A DNA stretch of 27,209 nucleotides from Gp7-AA10 sp035636095 (lineage in GTDB: Bacteria; Acidobacteriota; Thermoanaerobaculia; Gp7-AA8). The stretch spans positions 1 through 27,209 of the forward strand of contig DASPZU010000017.1 of assembly GCA_035636095.1 (NCBI GenBank), read 5' to 3'. Shown piece by piece: positions 1 to 7,538 of this stretch; the first letter of the stretch is position 1; each line of letters starts with the position of its first letter. Both the position numbers and the translations under genes were made by a program. The notes under the pieces were generated by a model, which saw nothing but the letters and a program-made list of their open reading frames with translations, was not told the origin of the DNA and did not search any database.

Positions 1-1371
1 AACATCTACAAAATCGCGCCCACTGCCGCAGGTGCGACCGTCACGACCGCGCTGCCGCCCGAAGCTTCGCGCGCCGCGCAACTGCCGCCGCTCCGCGGAA
101 CAGGATCCGCGATCACGGCCTATCTCGAGCAGCCCGCCGCCGGCCTGCTGCCGCCCGAGACGCGATTCCAGACCGCGCCCGTCAGCAGCTCGCTCCACCT
201 CGCCTACCTCGGGCCTCCGACCATCGGAGTCGGCGTCAGCTCGTTCGGCACCGGAGTCGCGGGAAGCGTCAGCGCCTACTTCAGCGACGTCCTCGGCGAA
301 AACAATGTCGGGCTGAGCTTCGAGGGCGGCGGGACGGGCGGGATCGGAACGTTCGGCGATCAACTCGCCGGCGAAGTCTTCTACCTCAACCAGAAACATC
401 GATGGAACTGGGGCGTGGACTACACCCACCTTCCGTTCGTCAGCGCATTCACCGGCGCCGGACAAACTGTCGTCACGATCAATGGGCAGAGAGTCGTCGC
501 GGATGTCATTCAGCAGGAGCGCGACATCAGCCGTTACGACGATGTGTCGGGCGTCATTCAGTATCCGTTCAGCACGACACGACGCGTCGAGTTTTCCGGA
601 GGCATTCAGCGCCAGAGTCTGAAGGCCGAAATCGAGACCGTCACGATCGTGGGAAACACGATCATCGACGACAGGACCGAACAGCTTCCCGGCAATTTCG
701 GACTGAATCTCGGGCGAGCGTCGGCGGCATTCGTCGGCGACAGCGCGATTTTCGGCTTCCTCTCGCCCATCATGGGGTCGCGATATCGCGCGGAAGTCGA
801 CACGCTCGCCGGCAATCTCCACTTCAACACCGTCCTGGGCGACTATCGAAAATATTTCTTCGCGCGTCCGGTCACCTTCGCAGTCCGCGGCGTCCACTAC
901 GGCCGCTACGGCCGCGATTCCGAGGATACCCGGATCCAGCCGTTGTTCGTGGGCGATCCGTCGCTGGTCCACGGTTACGAATTCAATTCGATCAATCTCG
1001 ATGAGTGCGTCGCCACGAAGACCAACCCCAACGCCTGTCCGGTTTTCGACCGGCTGTTCGGTTCGAGGATCGGGGTGATCAACGCCGAGGCCCGCATTCC
1101 GCTGTTCGGCACGAAGGAATTCGGACTGGCGACCGGATTCATTCCGACGGAGCTCTTCTTCTTCACCGACGCCGGCGTGGCGTGGTCGCAAGGACAGCAT
1201 CCGCGCATCCGCTTCGACAGCAAGACATCCGAGCGCGTTCCGAGCGTCAGCAGCGGCGTCGGCGCGCGGCTGCTGCTCAGCTACATTCCGCTGGAGTTCT
1301 ACTGGGCCAAACCGTATCAGCGGCCCAAGGCGGGCTGGGTTTTCGGATTCAATATCATTCCCGGCTGGTGA
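1..1371 (+). CDS. C-terminal part of a TolB-type propeller / BamA-type outer-membrane beta-barrel protein (5' end outside window)
   Basis: The frame is open from the first base, so the start lies upstream; 456 residues are visible. The first residues (NIYKI...) look like the last blade of a TolB/WD40-type propeller. A Pro/Ala-rich linker follows. From about residue 65 the protein is made of amphipathic strands with Gly and aromatic residues (GVGVSSFGTGVAGSVSAYFS; YGRYGRDSED), typical of the bacterial surface antigen (Omp85/BamA-like) barrel. It ends in ...FNIIPGW, an aromatic C-terminus that suits insertion by the Bam machinery. Families with this order are secreted propeller proteins anchored by a barrel; substrate and partners cannot be read from the sequence. 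The assignment to a barrel is confident; the propeller is inferred from a short piece. Confidence 0.75.
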   Translation, partial: NIYKIAPTAAGATVTTALPPEASRAAQLPPLRGTGSAITAYLEQPAAGLLPPETRFQTAPVSSSLHLAYLGPPTIGVGVSSFGTGVAGSVSAYFSDVLGENNVGLSFEGGGTGGIGTFGDQLAGEVFYLNQKHRWNWGVDYTHLPFVSAFTGAGQTVVTINGQRVVADVIQQERDISRYDDVSGVIQYPFSTTRRVEFSGGIQRQSLKAEIETVTIVGNTIIDDRTEQLPGNFGLNLGRASAAFVGDSAIFGFLSPIMGSRYRAEVDTLAGNLHFNTVLGDYRKYFFARPVTFAVRGVHYGRYGRDSEDTRIQPLFVGDPSLVHGYEFNSINLDECVATKTNPNACPVFDRLFGSRIGVINAEARIPLFGTKEFGLATGFIPTELFFFTDAGVAWSQGQHPRIRFDSKTSERVPSVSSGVGARLLLSYIPLEFYWAKPYQRPKAGWVFGFNIIPGW

Positions 1372-1372
1372 G

Positions 1373-1439
1373 CCCTCACCCGGTCCCGCTCTGCGGGACC
1401 ACCCTCTCCCCGCAAGCGGGGAGAGGGACGGGGTGAGGG
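1373..1439. repeat. REP-like palindromic repeat forming a three-way (Y-shaped) fold
   Basis: An outer stem pairs CCCTCACCC (1373-1381) with GGGTGAGGG (1431-1439). It encloses two perfect hairpins: 1382-1400 (8-bp stem, loop TCT) and 1402-1427 (12-bp stem, loop AA). The unit starts one base after the stop of the barrel gene and ends three bases before the ATG of the next gene. It resembles the CCCTCACCC...CTCTCCCC family of intergenic repeats; the copy at 13970-14061 has the same layout. It may act as a terminator or mRNA-stabilising element for the upstream gene. Confidence 0.85.
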
Positions 1440-1442
1440 GTG

Positions 1443-1775
1443 ATGATCGACATCTCTCAGAGCAAATTCGACGAGCTGGTCGAGCAAGCCCTCGGCGAGC
1501 TGCCGGATCGCTTCAAATCGCTCATCGATAATGTGGCGGTGGTGGTCGAGGAAGAGCCCTCCGAGGAGGATTACGATCTCCTCGAGGACGCGGGCAACGA
1601 GCTTCTAGGCATCTTTCGCACGCATCCGCCGCTGCCGTCACAGATCGTGATTTTTCGCGGGTCGATCCTGCGGATCGCGCGCAATCATCGCGACGCGGTC
1701 CGGCAGATTCGCGAAACCGTCATCCACGAGCTCGGGCACTACTTCGGACTGGACGACGATGGGATGGCGTACTGA
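1443..1775 (+). CDS. Small zincin-like metallopeptidase (Zincin_1 / COG3824 family)
   Basis: A 110-residue protein matching the whole length of the small zincin family (PF06262-type, usually 110-140 residues). The N-terminus SKFDELVEQALGELPDRF followed by an acidic stretch (VVVEEEPSEEDYD) is family-typical, as is the middle strand QIVIFRGSILRI. The zinc motif HELGH is near residues 95-99, followed by FGLDDD; the two His bind zinc and the Glu is the expected general base. No signal peptide, so probably cytoplasmic. Substrate unknown in this family. A GTG at 1440 directly precedes the ATG; I prefer the ATG. The upstream repeat supplies the only purine-rich stretch before the start (GAGGGG touching it, GGGAGAGGG at 1419-1427), so ribosome loading depends on repeat sequence. 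It converges on the minus-strand gene ending at 1815. Confidence 0.85.
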   Translation: MIDISQSKFDELVEQALGELPDRFKSLIDNVAVVVEEEPSEEDYDLLEDAGNELLGIFRTHPPLPSQIVIFRGSILRIARNHRDAVRQIRETVIHELGHYFGLDDDGMAY

Positions 1776-1814
1776 GCGGGCTCAGGTCGCCGTCATTCGG
1801 ATCGCACCACACGC

Positions 1815-2774
1815 TCAGAGTCTTCGCACCGCGAGAAGGCCGGCGGCCGCGAGCGCCAGCGCGAGTGCGACCAATCCCTCGGGGCTGAACGTCGGAATTG
1901 ACGCGGCAAATGCCGCACGCGGCTCGCCGACCACCGTAAGGCCGTTGAGCTGATCAAGGCCAGTATTCACAGTCGCGAGAATTGCTCCGCTCTGCAAGTC
2001 GACGCGCCGGACGAGCGGTCCACCCCCCGCCCAAAATGACGTCCCGTCAGTTGCAAGTGCCAGAAGCTGTGAGGGCACCGGATACGTCCGCACAACTGCG
2101 CCCGAAGTGGGGTCGATGAGAACCACGCCGGCCGCTCCGTCCGTCACAAGGATCAGGCCGGAAGGGAGCACCCGCAGGTCTCCGGCAACGCCGGGCGGCA
2201 GCGTCGTCGCTAGCGGTGGAAGCGCTACGCCCCGGCAGACATCGAATCGATAAACCGTTGGGACGGTGTCTGTGAAATACATCGTGCACTGATCGGGTGC
2301 AAGGTCGATGAATTGCGCAAAGGGAGTGCCTGGAGTGTACATCGCTACGACCTGACCTGACGGAGAGATCTTGGAAATCCGCGAGTAACTGATATACACA
2401 TTGCCATTTTGATCCGGTGAAAGAGAAGCGCCCTCCTGAAGAGGCACCGAGAAGCTCGACTGCGATCCGTCATCGTTGATCTTGACGAGAGAACCTCCGA
2501 AGGCGTCGCTGAGAGCCAACAGATTTCCGAAGCGATCACTGGCGATTGGGCCGACCAAATTGCCTGGAGACGTTGTGGTGATCGTCCGAATGAACGCGCC
2601 TTGGGGCGTGAAGGCGTCGAGGCGCACGAAACCGACTGACGGAGGCGGAGAAGGATAGACGATGAGCTTGACTCCCGAGGTAATCAGCGACCCTGCTGGC
2701 GCCACGGACGCCACCGAAGGGCTGGCGAGGAGCGCCACCACCAGGGAAAACGCGGTTCTTATAGTGACTCTCAC
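1815..2774 (-). CDS. Secreted NHL/SMP-30-like beta-propeller protein with IPTL-CTERM-like sorting signal
   Basis: 319 residues. A signal peptide covers about residues 1-23 (RTAFSLVVALLASPSVAS). The body has repeated propeller blades: DRFGNLLALSDAFGGSLVKI, DQNGNVYISYSRISKISPSG, LPSGLILVTDGAAGVVLIDP, DGTSFWAGGGPLVRRVD. The last 27 residues (293-319) are IPTFSPEG, a hydrophobic segment, then RRL, the layout of IPTL-CTERM C-terminal sorting signals thought to be handled by exosortase-like enzymes. The start is GTG; its GTGA overlaps the stop of the upstream protease remnant, so the two are translationally coupled. The gene is intact although its neighbour is broken. It could instead be a plain membrane-anchored propeller if the organism lacks the exosortase. 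Ligand and function are unknown. Confidence 0.8.
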   Translation of the reverse strand: MRVTIRTAFSLVVALLASPSVASVAPAGSLITSGVKLIVYPSPPPSVGFVRLDAFTPQGAFIRTITTTSPGNLVGPIASDRFGNLLALSDAFGGSLVKINDDGSQSSFSVPLQEGASLSPDQNGNVYISYSRISKISPSGQVVAMYTPGTPFAQFIDLAPDQCTMYFTDTVPTVYRFDVCRGVALPPLATTLPPGVAGDLRVLPSGLILVTDGAAGVVLIDPTSGAVVRTYPVPSQLLALATDGTSFWAGGGPLVRRVDLQSGAILATVNTGLDQLNGLTVVGEPRAAFAASIPTFSPEGLVALALALAAAGLLAVRRL

Positions 2775-3715
2775 TTGAGCCCGCTCCGCAATTGCTGAAT
2801 ATGGTTAACCGTGACCGTCGTGATGCCGATGCCTAGAGGGTCGTCTACGAAGATAACCGGCGGTAAAGCGAACATCGTCCGCGCCTCGTTGAGCGCAACG
2901 CGCAACTCCGACAGATGGATCGCCTTTACGATTGTTGTGCCTGGCGTCAGCGTGGCGTCCGTAAAGGTCGCCGGCGAAAGTCCAACGGCTGCGCCCAGAT
3001 AATTTACTCCTTGTCTAAGCTCGAAGATGTGGGTGGCCTTGATCGGAGTATTTCCAGGGGTCGCCGGATCGTCCGTGAAACTCATCGTCACAGCCGGATC
3101 GATGTTGCTAAACCCGGAATAGCTACTACCGTCGGCCGCCTTCGCGCGAACCTTATAGAGATGAGCGGTGTTTGATGTGGCGCCCGAATGCGTGAAAGAC
3201 GTGTTCGTCGATGTGCCGAGCAGACTAAAAGCTTGGCCGCCCGAGCTTTCCCAGATCTCGAACGACGCCGGAATGGTCGCGCTTGTCCAGTGAAGGCTCA
3301 CTGTTGTGGAATCAGTCGCTGCCGCGTCCAGCGCACGAGGAGTTGTCAGTGACGCTAGCGGGTCGTAAGCGTTGTAGACCACCAATGCAAAGTCCTGCGA
3401 GCTGGAGTTGCCGGACTGCCTGTTGACACTCACCGTAAATGAGGTGTCGCCAGCGGCGAAGAATCGCACCAGCTCGACATTGTTCGCTGAGTCATATGGG
3501 ACGGTATCAGAGCAGCCATACGAGTGCGACGTTTCCCCCTTCGTCTCATCCGTTACTTCGAGCACATTTCCGATGTATCTGGCGGAACATGGAGATCCAA
3601 TTTGCACCGACAGGTCGAGGTCGTTCACAAGCGGAGTCGCCGTGTGGTCACTGGTGTAGTTGTTCATCAATCCGGTTACCGCAGGAGCATCGGTCCAAAC
3701 CAGTACAACTTTCAC
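2771..3715 (-). CDS. C-terminal fragment of subtilisin-like protease: P-like domain, FN3 domain, three FTD...ELR repeats
   Basis: 314 residues from a GTG; the homologous frame in fact begins further upstream, near 3870. Residues 1-120 are the beta-sandwich that follows the catalytic domain in many subtilases (VVLVWTDAPAV...LVNDLDLSV). About 125-210 is a fibronectin type III domain (TTVSLHWTSA, FEIWESSGG, HLYKVRAKA). Residues 211-249, 250-287 and 288-314 are three diverging copies of a unit with core FTD-x2-L-x2-G-x-T-x-VKA-x-HI-x-ELR, seen as a tail on secreted acidobacterial proteins. The final copy is degenerate (IFVDDPLGIG...HIQQLR) and closes the protein. The stop overlaps the GTG of the next gene. 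A real independent gene is unlikely without a signal peptide; it is most likely the remnant end of the protease. Confidence 0.6.
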   Translation of the reverse strand: MKVVLVWTDAPAVTGLMNNYTSDHTATPLVNDLDLSVQIGSPCSARYIGNVLEVTDETKGETSHSYGCSDTVPYDSANNVELVRFFAAGDTSFTVSVNRQSGNSSSQDFALVVYNAYDPLASLTTPRALDAAATDSTTVSLHWTSATIPASFEIWESSGGQAFSLLGTSTNTSFTHSGATSNTAHLYKVRAKAADGSSYSGFSNIDPAVTMSFTDDPATPGNTPIKATHIFELRQGVNYLGAAVGLSPATFTDATLTPGTTIVKAIHLSELRVALNEARTMFALPPVIFVDDPLGIGITTVTVNHIQQLRSGLK

Positions 3716-3994
3716 AGGGAGATTTCCGTCGTGAACGCGGTAGTTGAAGGACCAGCTCTGAACGCCGCTCGACAGCTGGACCGTCTGATTTACAAAGACT
3801 CGTGACGGATACGGATTCAGGATCTCGTCGATGCTGAGTCTTCCGAAGCCTTGCTGGGAGTTTGGAATGGGGCCGATCGTCGTTCTTGGAAGTCCCAGGT
3901 GGCAACGTCAAGAGAGGGTTGAGGGTCGGGCAATGGATGGTAGGATCCGGGTCAGGATTCGGATTCTGCTCGTCGATGTTGCCAGCCGAAGCGG

Positions 3995-5014
3995 TCAGCG
4001 TAATTGGGGGGCCGGACATAGCATTGGAATTGGCGCGTCGAGACCAAGGTACTCAGCGATCCCAACATTGAACCCATCGGCTGCAAGAGTATCGCAGTAC
4101 CCACACAGACTCTTCAGCCACTGCGTGTACCTGCTGTGATTGATCGGAATGCCGGTCGCAGTGATGTTGCTCGAAATTCCAATGGCAACTCGTTCGTCGG
4201 AGGGCAGGAGCGTCGGTACGCTCGTTAGTCCGATCACGAGCGGCATGTCGCGGATCGTCGGGACTGCAGAACCATCAAAAGTCGCCGTGATGCGGGTCTC
4301 GTCGCCGATGACCTCGACCTTCGGCGCATCGACCGCCAATTGTCGAATACGATCAACGACAGCCGTGCCAGTCGTTCTCGGCACTTCAATGACGATGAGT
4401 CCCCTGGATCCGGGCGGGACGTCGACGAAATCCGCTTTCAACGACGGGTGGTAGAGGTCAGTGAATTGCACGAATGGTCGCGTTGCGGCGACGACCATCT
4501 GCTCCGGTGTTGCAGCCACGATCAATGTATTAAATGGCACGTACTGAACCGCCTGGATGCCAAGCGCTGTGAGCTCATCGACCCAGGACGCCTTGATCGG
4601 CGCGTGGAACTGCAGCAGAAAAAGGCCTGTCTCGCCCGACGAATAGGGGCCTCGCAGCAGCTTTCCGGGATTTGACGCTGCCGTGCCAAATCGAGAGTCG
4701 ATCTTGCCATGAGGCAGGTAGATCAAATCGAAGTTGTCGCGAACGACAGCGCTCACACCCGCGGCAGCTGCCCGCGCGGCAACTATCTGAACTTGCGTCT
4801 GAGCAACAGAAAGGACCGTGCCGCCTTCATACGTCTCTATAACCTGCGCATCAAAGCCGCTCGATATTTGTGCCGGCGCGGTCGCGTTCGGCTGCACAAA
4901 CAAGAGGAGCTTGCTCCGTCCCGCTATCGGAGCGGCAAACACGCTGCTCGCGACAAGAAGGCTAGCGCTGACGGCCAACCCGAGGGCGGAACGCGCAAAG
5001 CGGAACTTCGTCAT
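3995..5014 (-). CDS. N-terminal fragment of subtilisin-like protease: signal peptide and propeptide
   Basis: 339 residues. Residues 1-28 form a clear signal peptide (MTKFRFARSALGLAVSASLLVASSVFA). The next part is a pro-region with alternating hydrophobic strands (SKLLLFVQPN, GLFLLQFHAPIK, GIQAVQYVPFNTLIVAAT) as in long S8 propeptides. Near residues 312-325 comes DGFNVGIAEYLGLD, where an intact enzyme would have a D-T/S-G-L-D catalytic Asp motif; the D-T-G is lost. The last 13 residues after it read as out-of-frame sequence before the TGA. The start has a good AGGAG site six bases upstream that overlaps the TAG stop of the preceding gene, so it belongs to the same operon. If made, the product would be an exported propeptide without protease activity. 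Confidence 0.65.
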   Translation of the reverse strand: MTKFRFARSALGLAVSASLLVASSVFAAPIAGRSKLLLFVQPNATAPAQISSGFDAQVIETYEGGTVLSVAQTQVQIVAARAAAAGVSAVVRDNFDLIYLPHGKIDSRFGTAASNPGKLLRGPYSSGETGLFLLQFHAPIKASWVDELTALGIQAVQYVPFNTLIVAATPEQMVVAATRPFVQFTDLYHPSLKADFVDVPPGSRGLIVIEVPRTTGTAVVDRIRQLAVDAPKVEVIGDETRITATFDGSAVPTIRDMPLVIGLTSVPTLLPSDERVAIGISSNITATGIPINHSRYTQWLKSLCGYCDTLAADGFNVGIAEYLGLDAPIPMLCPAPQLR

Positions 5015-5023
5015 AAGTATCTC

Positions 5024-6166
5024 CTACTGCAACGAGAGCAGCACGAGGATTTCGCCTTGACCGGCGGACAATGGCTCGAGCGCTTTTCCGATGATGGTTC
5101 CAGGTCTGTGGATCTTTGCGCCCGCAATCTCGATCGGCTCCGAATACATCGCGGTGCCGGAAAGATCGCTCGTCACAAGGAGATCTCCCACCGCGATTGA
5201 GTGCCGTGTTGCGTCGACTCGCACTCGGACGCGCCCTGTTGTAGCTACTTTGATTTTGTTGGGAGCACCTTCACCGAGGGTGATGCCCGGTTGCGCGGAA
5301 ACTACGCCGGCGACCTTCGTGTCATAGGCGAAGGTTGACGCAGCGACTTCTTTGCCCGGGCGCAAGACGACAACAGTGCTGGGTTCTAGTTCTTCCGATG
5401 CAGGAACCCACTCGGCTAGATCTTGATATTTGGCAACAATGTTTCCGCCGGTCACGGTGCCGCTGAAGTTCGCGTCACCCACGACCTCGAGTTTGTGACT
5501 CGGATTAGTCACTCCACCTATCCCAACGTTGCCCGAGGCGCTTATCCGCATTACTTCAAAATTTCCATTGTTTACGCTCGCGGGGCTGAATATCAGCGCA
5601 GCGTCGACGGACGAGCTGCCTGTCGCAGTCACGAGCGAGTCGATGCGCCCGGCATTGACGTAGCCGACTCCCATGTACGCCCCAAAGAGAAACGTGCCGG
5701 CGTAATCAAGCGCCACTAAATTCGTCGGAGAGCCAACAGAACCGCGCGAATGCGCGAGGAAAATTGTTGCGGGCGAACTGCTGGCGCCGCTGTTGAATTC
5801 GACTTCCGCGTACTGTCCCGCCACGTGTAATTTTTGCGAGGGAGTGGTCGTACCGATGCCCACATTGCCGTCGGACCGAACGCGAAACAATTCGGTCGTG
5901 CCGGAGTTTCGGACGATGAATGCAGAACTTGTGTCTGATGTGCCGGTTGTGGCAACGACGTTGTTACTACTGGTATCGACTTGCGAATCCGGCTTTGGCC
6001 GCAGCCGTATTACGGTGAGAAATGCACTCTTGCCATACGCGGCAAGTGCGGCCGCCTGGTCGCCGCGCTCCAGCACAGCCTCAGATGCGTAGATCGTTTG
6101 AGAGGAAAGCGAACATATGATTAGCAGGAAGACTGCGACAACTGTAACGCCACGTACGTCACGCAT
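5024..6166 (-). CDS. Secreted phage-tail-fibre-like surface protein
   Basis: 380 residues. The N-terminus has a signal peptide (about 1-28, GVTVVAVFLLIICSLSSQTIYA). Two copies of the shaft motif GNVGIGTTTPSQKLHVAG occur at about 100-117 and 212-229, each preceded by a strand ending in phenylalanine/arginine (TELFRVRSDG, FEVMRISASG), as in trimeric tail-fibre and surface-fibre proteins. After SGTVTGGNIVAKYQDLAEW a globular C-terminal domain (about 247-380) has the pattern LEPSTVVVL...VAGVVSAQPG...GRVRVRVD...IAVGDLLVTS...GTIIGKALEPL...GEILVLLSLQ, common as the cap of such fibres. There is no S74 chaperone triad. The start is fixed by AGGAGG at 6175-6180. It is the first gene of the minus-strand surface operon. 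Function on the cell surface is unknown. Confidence 0.7.
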   Translation of the reverse strand: MRDVRGVTVVAVFLLIICSLSSQTIYASEAVLERGDQAAALAAYGKSAFLTVIRLRPKPDSQVDTSSNNVVATTGTSDTSSAFIVRNSGTTELFRVRSDGNVGIGTTTPSQKLHVAGQYAEVEFNSGASSSPATIFLAHSRGSVGSPTNLVALDYAGTFLFGAYMGVGYVNAGRIDSLVTATGSSSVDAALIFSPASVNNGNFEVMRISASGNVGIGGVTNPSHKLEVVGDANFSGTVTGGNIVAKYQDLAEWVPASEELEPSTVVVLRPGKEVAASTFAYDTKVAGVVSAQPGITLGEGAPNKIKVATTGRVRVRVDATRHSIAVGDLLVTSDLSGTAMYSEPIEIAGAKIHRPGTIIGKALEPLSAGQGEILVLLSLQ

Positions 6167-6285
6167 CGAACGATCCTCCTCTTCGATATGACCTATTCAA
6201 TGCGTAGTGACTGGGCGGCCCAGATTGCTACCCTACCCCCCCAAAAAAGTTTCAGACCCGCCGGTGCCCCGCAACCTCCCCCGCT

Positions 6286-6323
6286 GGCCAAAGCTCGGCT
6301 TTGGCCGATGATTTAAACTCATC
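6286..6323 (+). promoter_or_regulatory. Two adjacent inverted repeats in the leader of the 6327 gene
   Basis: The first hairpin is GGCCAAAGC (6286-6294), loop TCG, GCTTTGGCC (6298-6306), a perfect 9-bp stem. The second is GATGA (6307-6311), spacer TTTAAAC, TCATC (6319-6323), ending three bases before the ATG. No Shine-Dalgarno-like sequence is seen, so the whole initiation region is occupied by these repeats. A folded leader or an operator is possible; this is inference from symmetry only. Confidence 0.4.
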
Positions 6324-6326
6324 GCC

Positions 6327-7538
6327 ATGCCCCCGCCCGGACGGCTGTCCAGCATTGCTCTGACCATCGTCGCTGTCGCGGTGGAGCTCCAGGCGCAGCG
6401 TCATCGCGCTGCTCCTTCGACGTCGGACCGCTTTTGCGATTTCGGCACGAACGTCGCCGGCGTCTCGGTGCCTGCCGAATTGTGTCTGCGCAAGTTTGCG
6501 GATGTGCCGACGCCGCGCGTCCTGCTGTTCGCGCCCAACGGCGATCTCTTCGTCGCATCGCCCAAGCGACGGACACCGGGCGCTGCGCCACCGGGAGCGG
6601 GTGCAATCTTTCTTTTTCGCGAAGGCGACCTCGGGACGCCGCCTGCCCGCATCACGTTCGCCGAAGGAGACGCCTATCAGGCCGTGCACGGCATCCTGAT
6701 CGCCAATGGCTTCTTCTATTACACCGTCGCCGAGGCGGTGTATCGCGTGCCTTACGCCGTTGGTGCGACCGCCATCAGTCCATCGACGCCGGCAATGGTC
6801 GCGTCATTCATGCCGCAATCGGCAAATATCTACTTCCGATTCACGCACTCACTGGCCGCCGCGAACGACGGCTCGCTCTATGTCAGCTCGGGCCAGATGG
6901 ACAACAACACCTGTCCGGTCGAGGACGTGCGCCTCGGATCGGTGCTCAGGATCGGATCCGGCCACGATCTCCGCGGCGACATCGTGATCAACGGCCTGCG
7001 CAATCCGCTGTACATCCGCTGCATGCCGTGGAACTCCTGCTACGCCGCCGAATTGAGCGGCGACCCGTGGGAGGCCGTCGGAGGAACGGAAAAGTTGATC
7101 GAGCTCCGCGACGGCGACAATTTCGGATATCCCTGCTGTGTGCAGCGCGGAATTCCGAACCCCGACATTCAGCCGATGCCCAATTGCGCCGCCGTCTCCG
7201 TGCCGCAGCGAACGTTCAAGCTTCACGACACTCCCTTCGGCTTCGACTGGGAGCGGGACTTCGGATGGCCCGATCTCTACACCGGCGCCTTTTTCGTCGG
7301 TCTCCACGGCAGCTTCGGCGAATGGATCAACGCCGGCCTGCGATGGGCGCCGACGGATCCGACCACGCACCTTCCCACCCACGGCCTCATCGATTTCGTT
7401 ACCGCTGGCAAGGGCCAAACGATCTCGCGCGTCGCGGACGTTCGGTTTGCGCCCGACGGCCGGCTGTTCTTCACCGATGACGAGGGTGGCGCGATCTATT
7501 GGATCGCGCCGCGGTCACTGCATCGACCTCGCCGCTGA
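6327..7538 (+). CDS. Secreted glucose/sorbosone dehydrogenase-like beta-propeller protein
   Basis: 403 residues with a short secretion signal (about 1-23). The body follows the glucose/sorbosone dehydrogenase propeller: VLLFAPNGDLFVASPKR, AVHGILIANGFFYYTVAEAVYRVPY, HSLAAANDGSLYVSSG, VLRIGSG, INGLRNPLYIRC, GDNFGYPCC, PFGFDW, FFVGLHGSFGEW, VADVRFAPDGRLFFTDDEGGAIYWI. Many members are quinoprotein aldose dehydrogenases in the periplasm; several acidobacterial ones have no shown activity, and PQQ and calcium ligands cannot be assigned safely here. Several Cys (CDFG, CLRKF, CPVED, CMPWNSC, CCVQ) suggest disulfides in an exported protein. The gene stands alone and its 3' end overlaps the convergent dehydrogenase gene by 24 bases. 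I saw no clear ribosome-binding site. Confidence 0.72.
   Translation: MPPPGRLSSIALTIVAVAVELQAQRHRAAPSTSDRFCDFGTNVAGVSVPAELCLRKFADVPTPRVLLFAPNGDLFVASPKRRTPGAAPPGAGAIFLFREGDLGTPPARITFAEGDAYQAVHGILIANGFFYYTVAEAVYRVPYAVGATAISPSTPAMVASFMPQSANIYFRFTHSLAAANDGSLYVSSGQMDNNTCPVEDVRLGSVLRIGSGHDLRGDIVINGLRNPLYIRCMPWNSCYAAELSGDPWEAVGGTEKLIELRDGDNFGYPCCVQRGIPNPDIQPMPNCAAVSVPQRTFKLHDTPFGFDWERDFGWPDLYTGAFFVGLHGSFGEWINAGLRWAPTDPTTHLPTHGLIDFVTAGKGQTISRVADVRFAPDGRLFFTDDEGGAIYWIAPRSLHRPRR

Larger units (their letters stand above)
2771..5014 (-). pseudogene. Decayed subtilisin-like (S8) protease gene
   Basis: The N-terminal piece (3995-5014) and C-terminal piece (2771-3715) lie in the same frame but are separated by two in-frame stops, TGA at 3995-3997 and TGA at 3908-3910. 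Just after the second stop the frame again gives protease-like sequence (PNSQQGFGRLSIDEIL, the usual Gly-rich end of a subtilase domain, about 3820-3865). Only about 100 codons separate the Asp-region remnant from that point, where an intact S8 domain needs about 250 or more. No HGT/HGTH-type His motif and no GTSM(A)xP Ser motif is present in any frame. I infer a deletion of the catalytic core plus frame loss. Assembly error is the alternative, but a local error would not remove both catalytic motifs. Confidence 0.72.
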
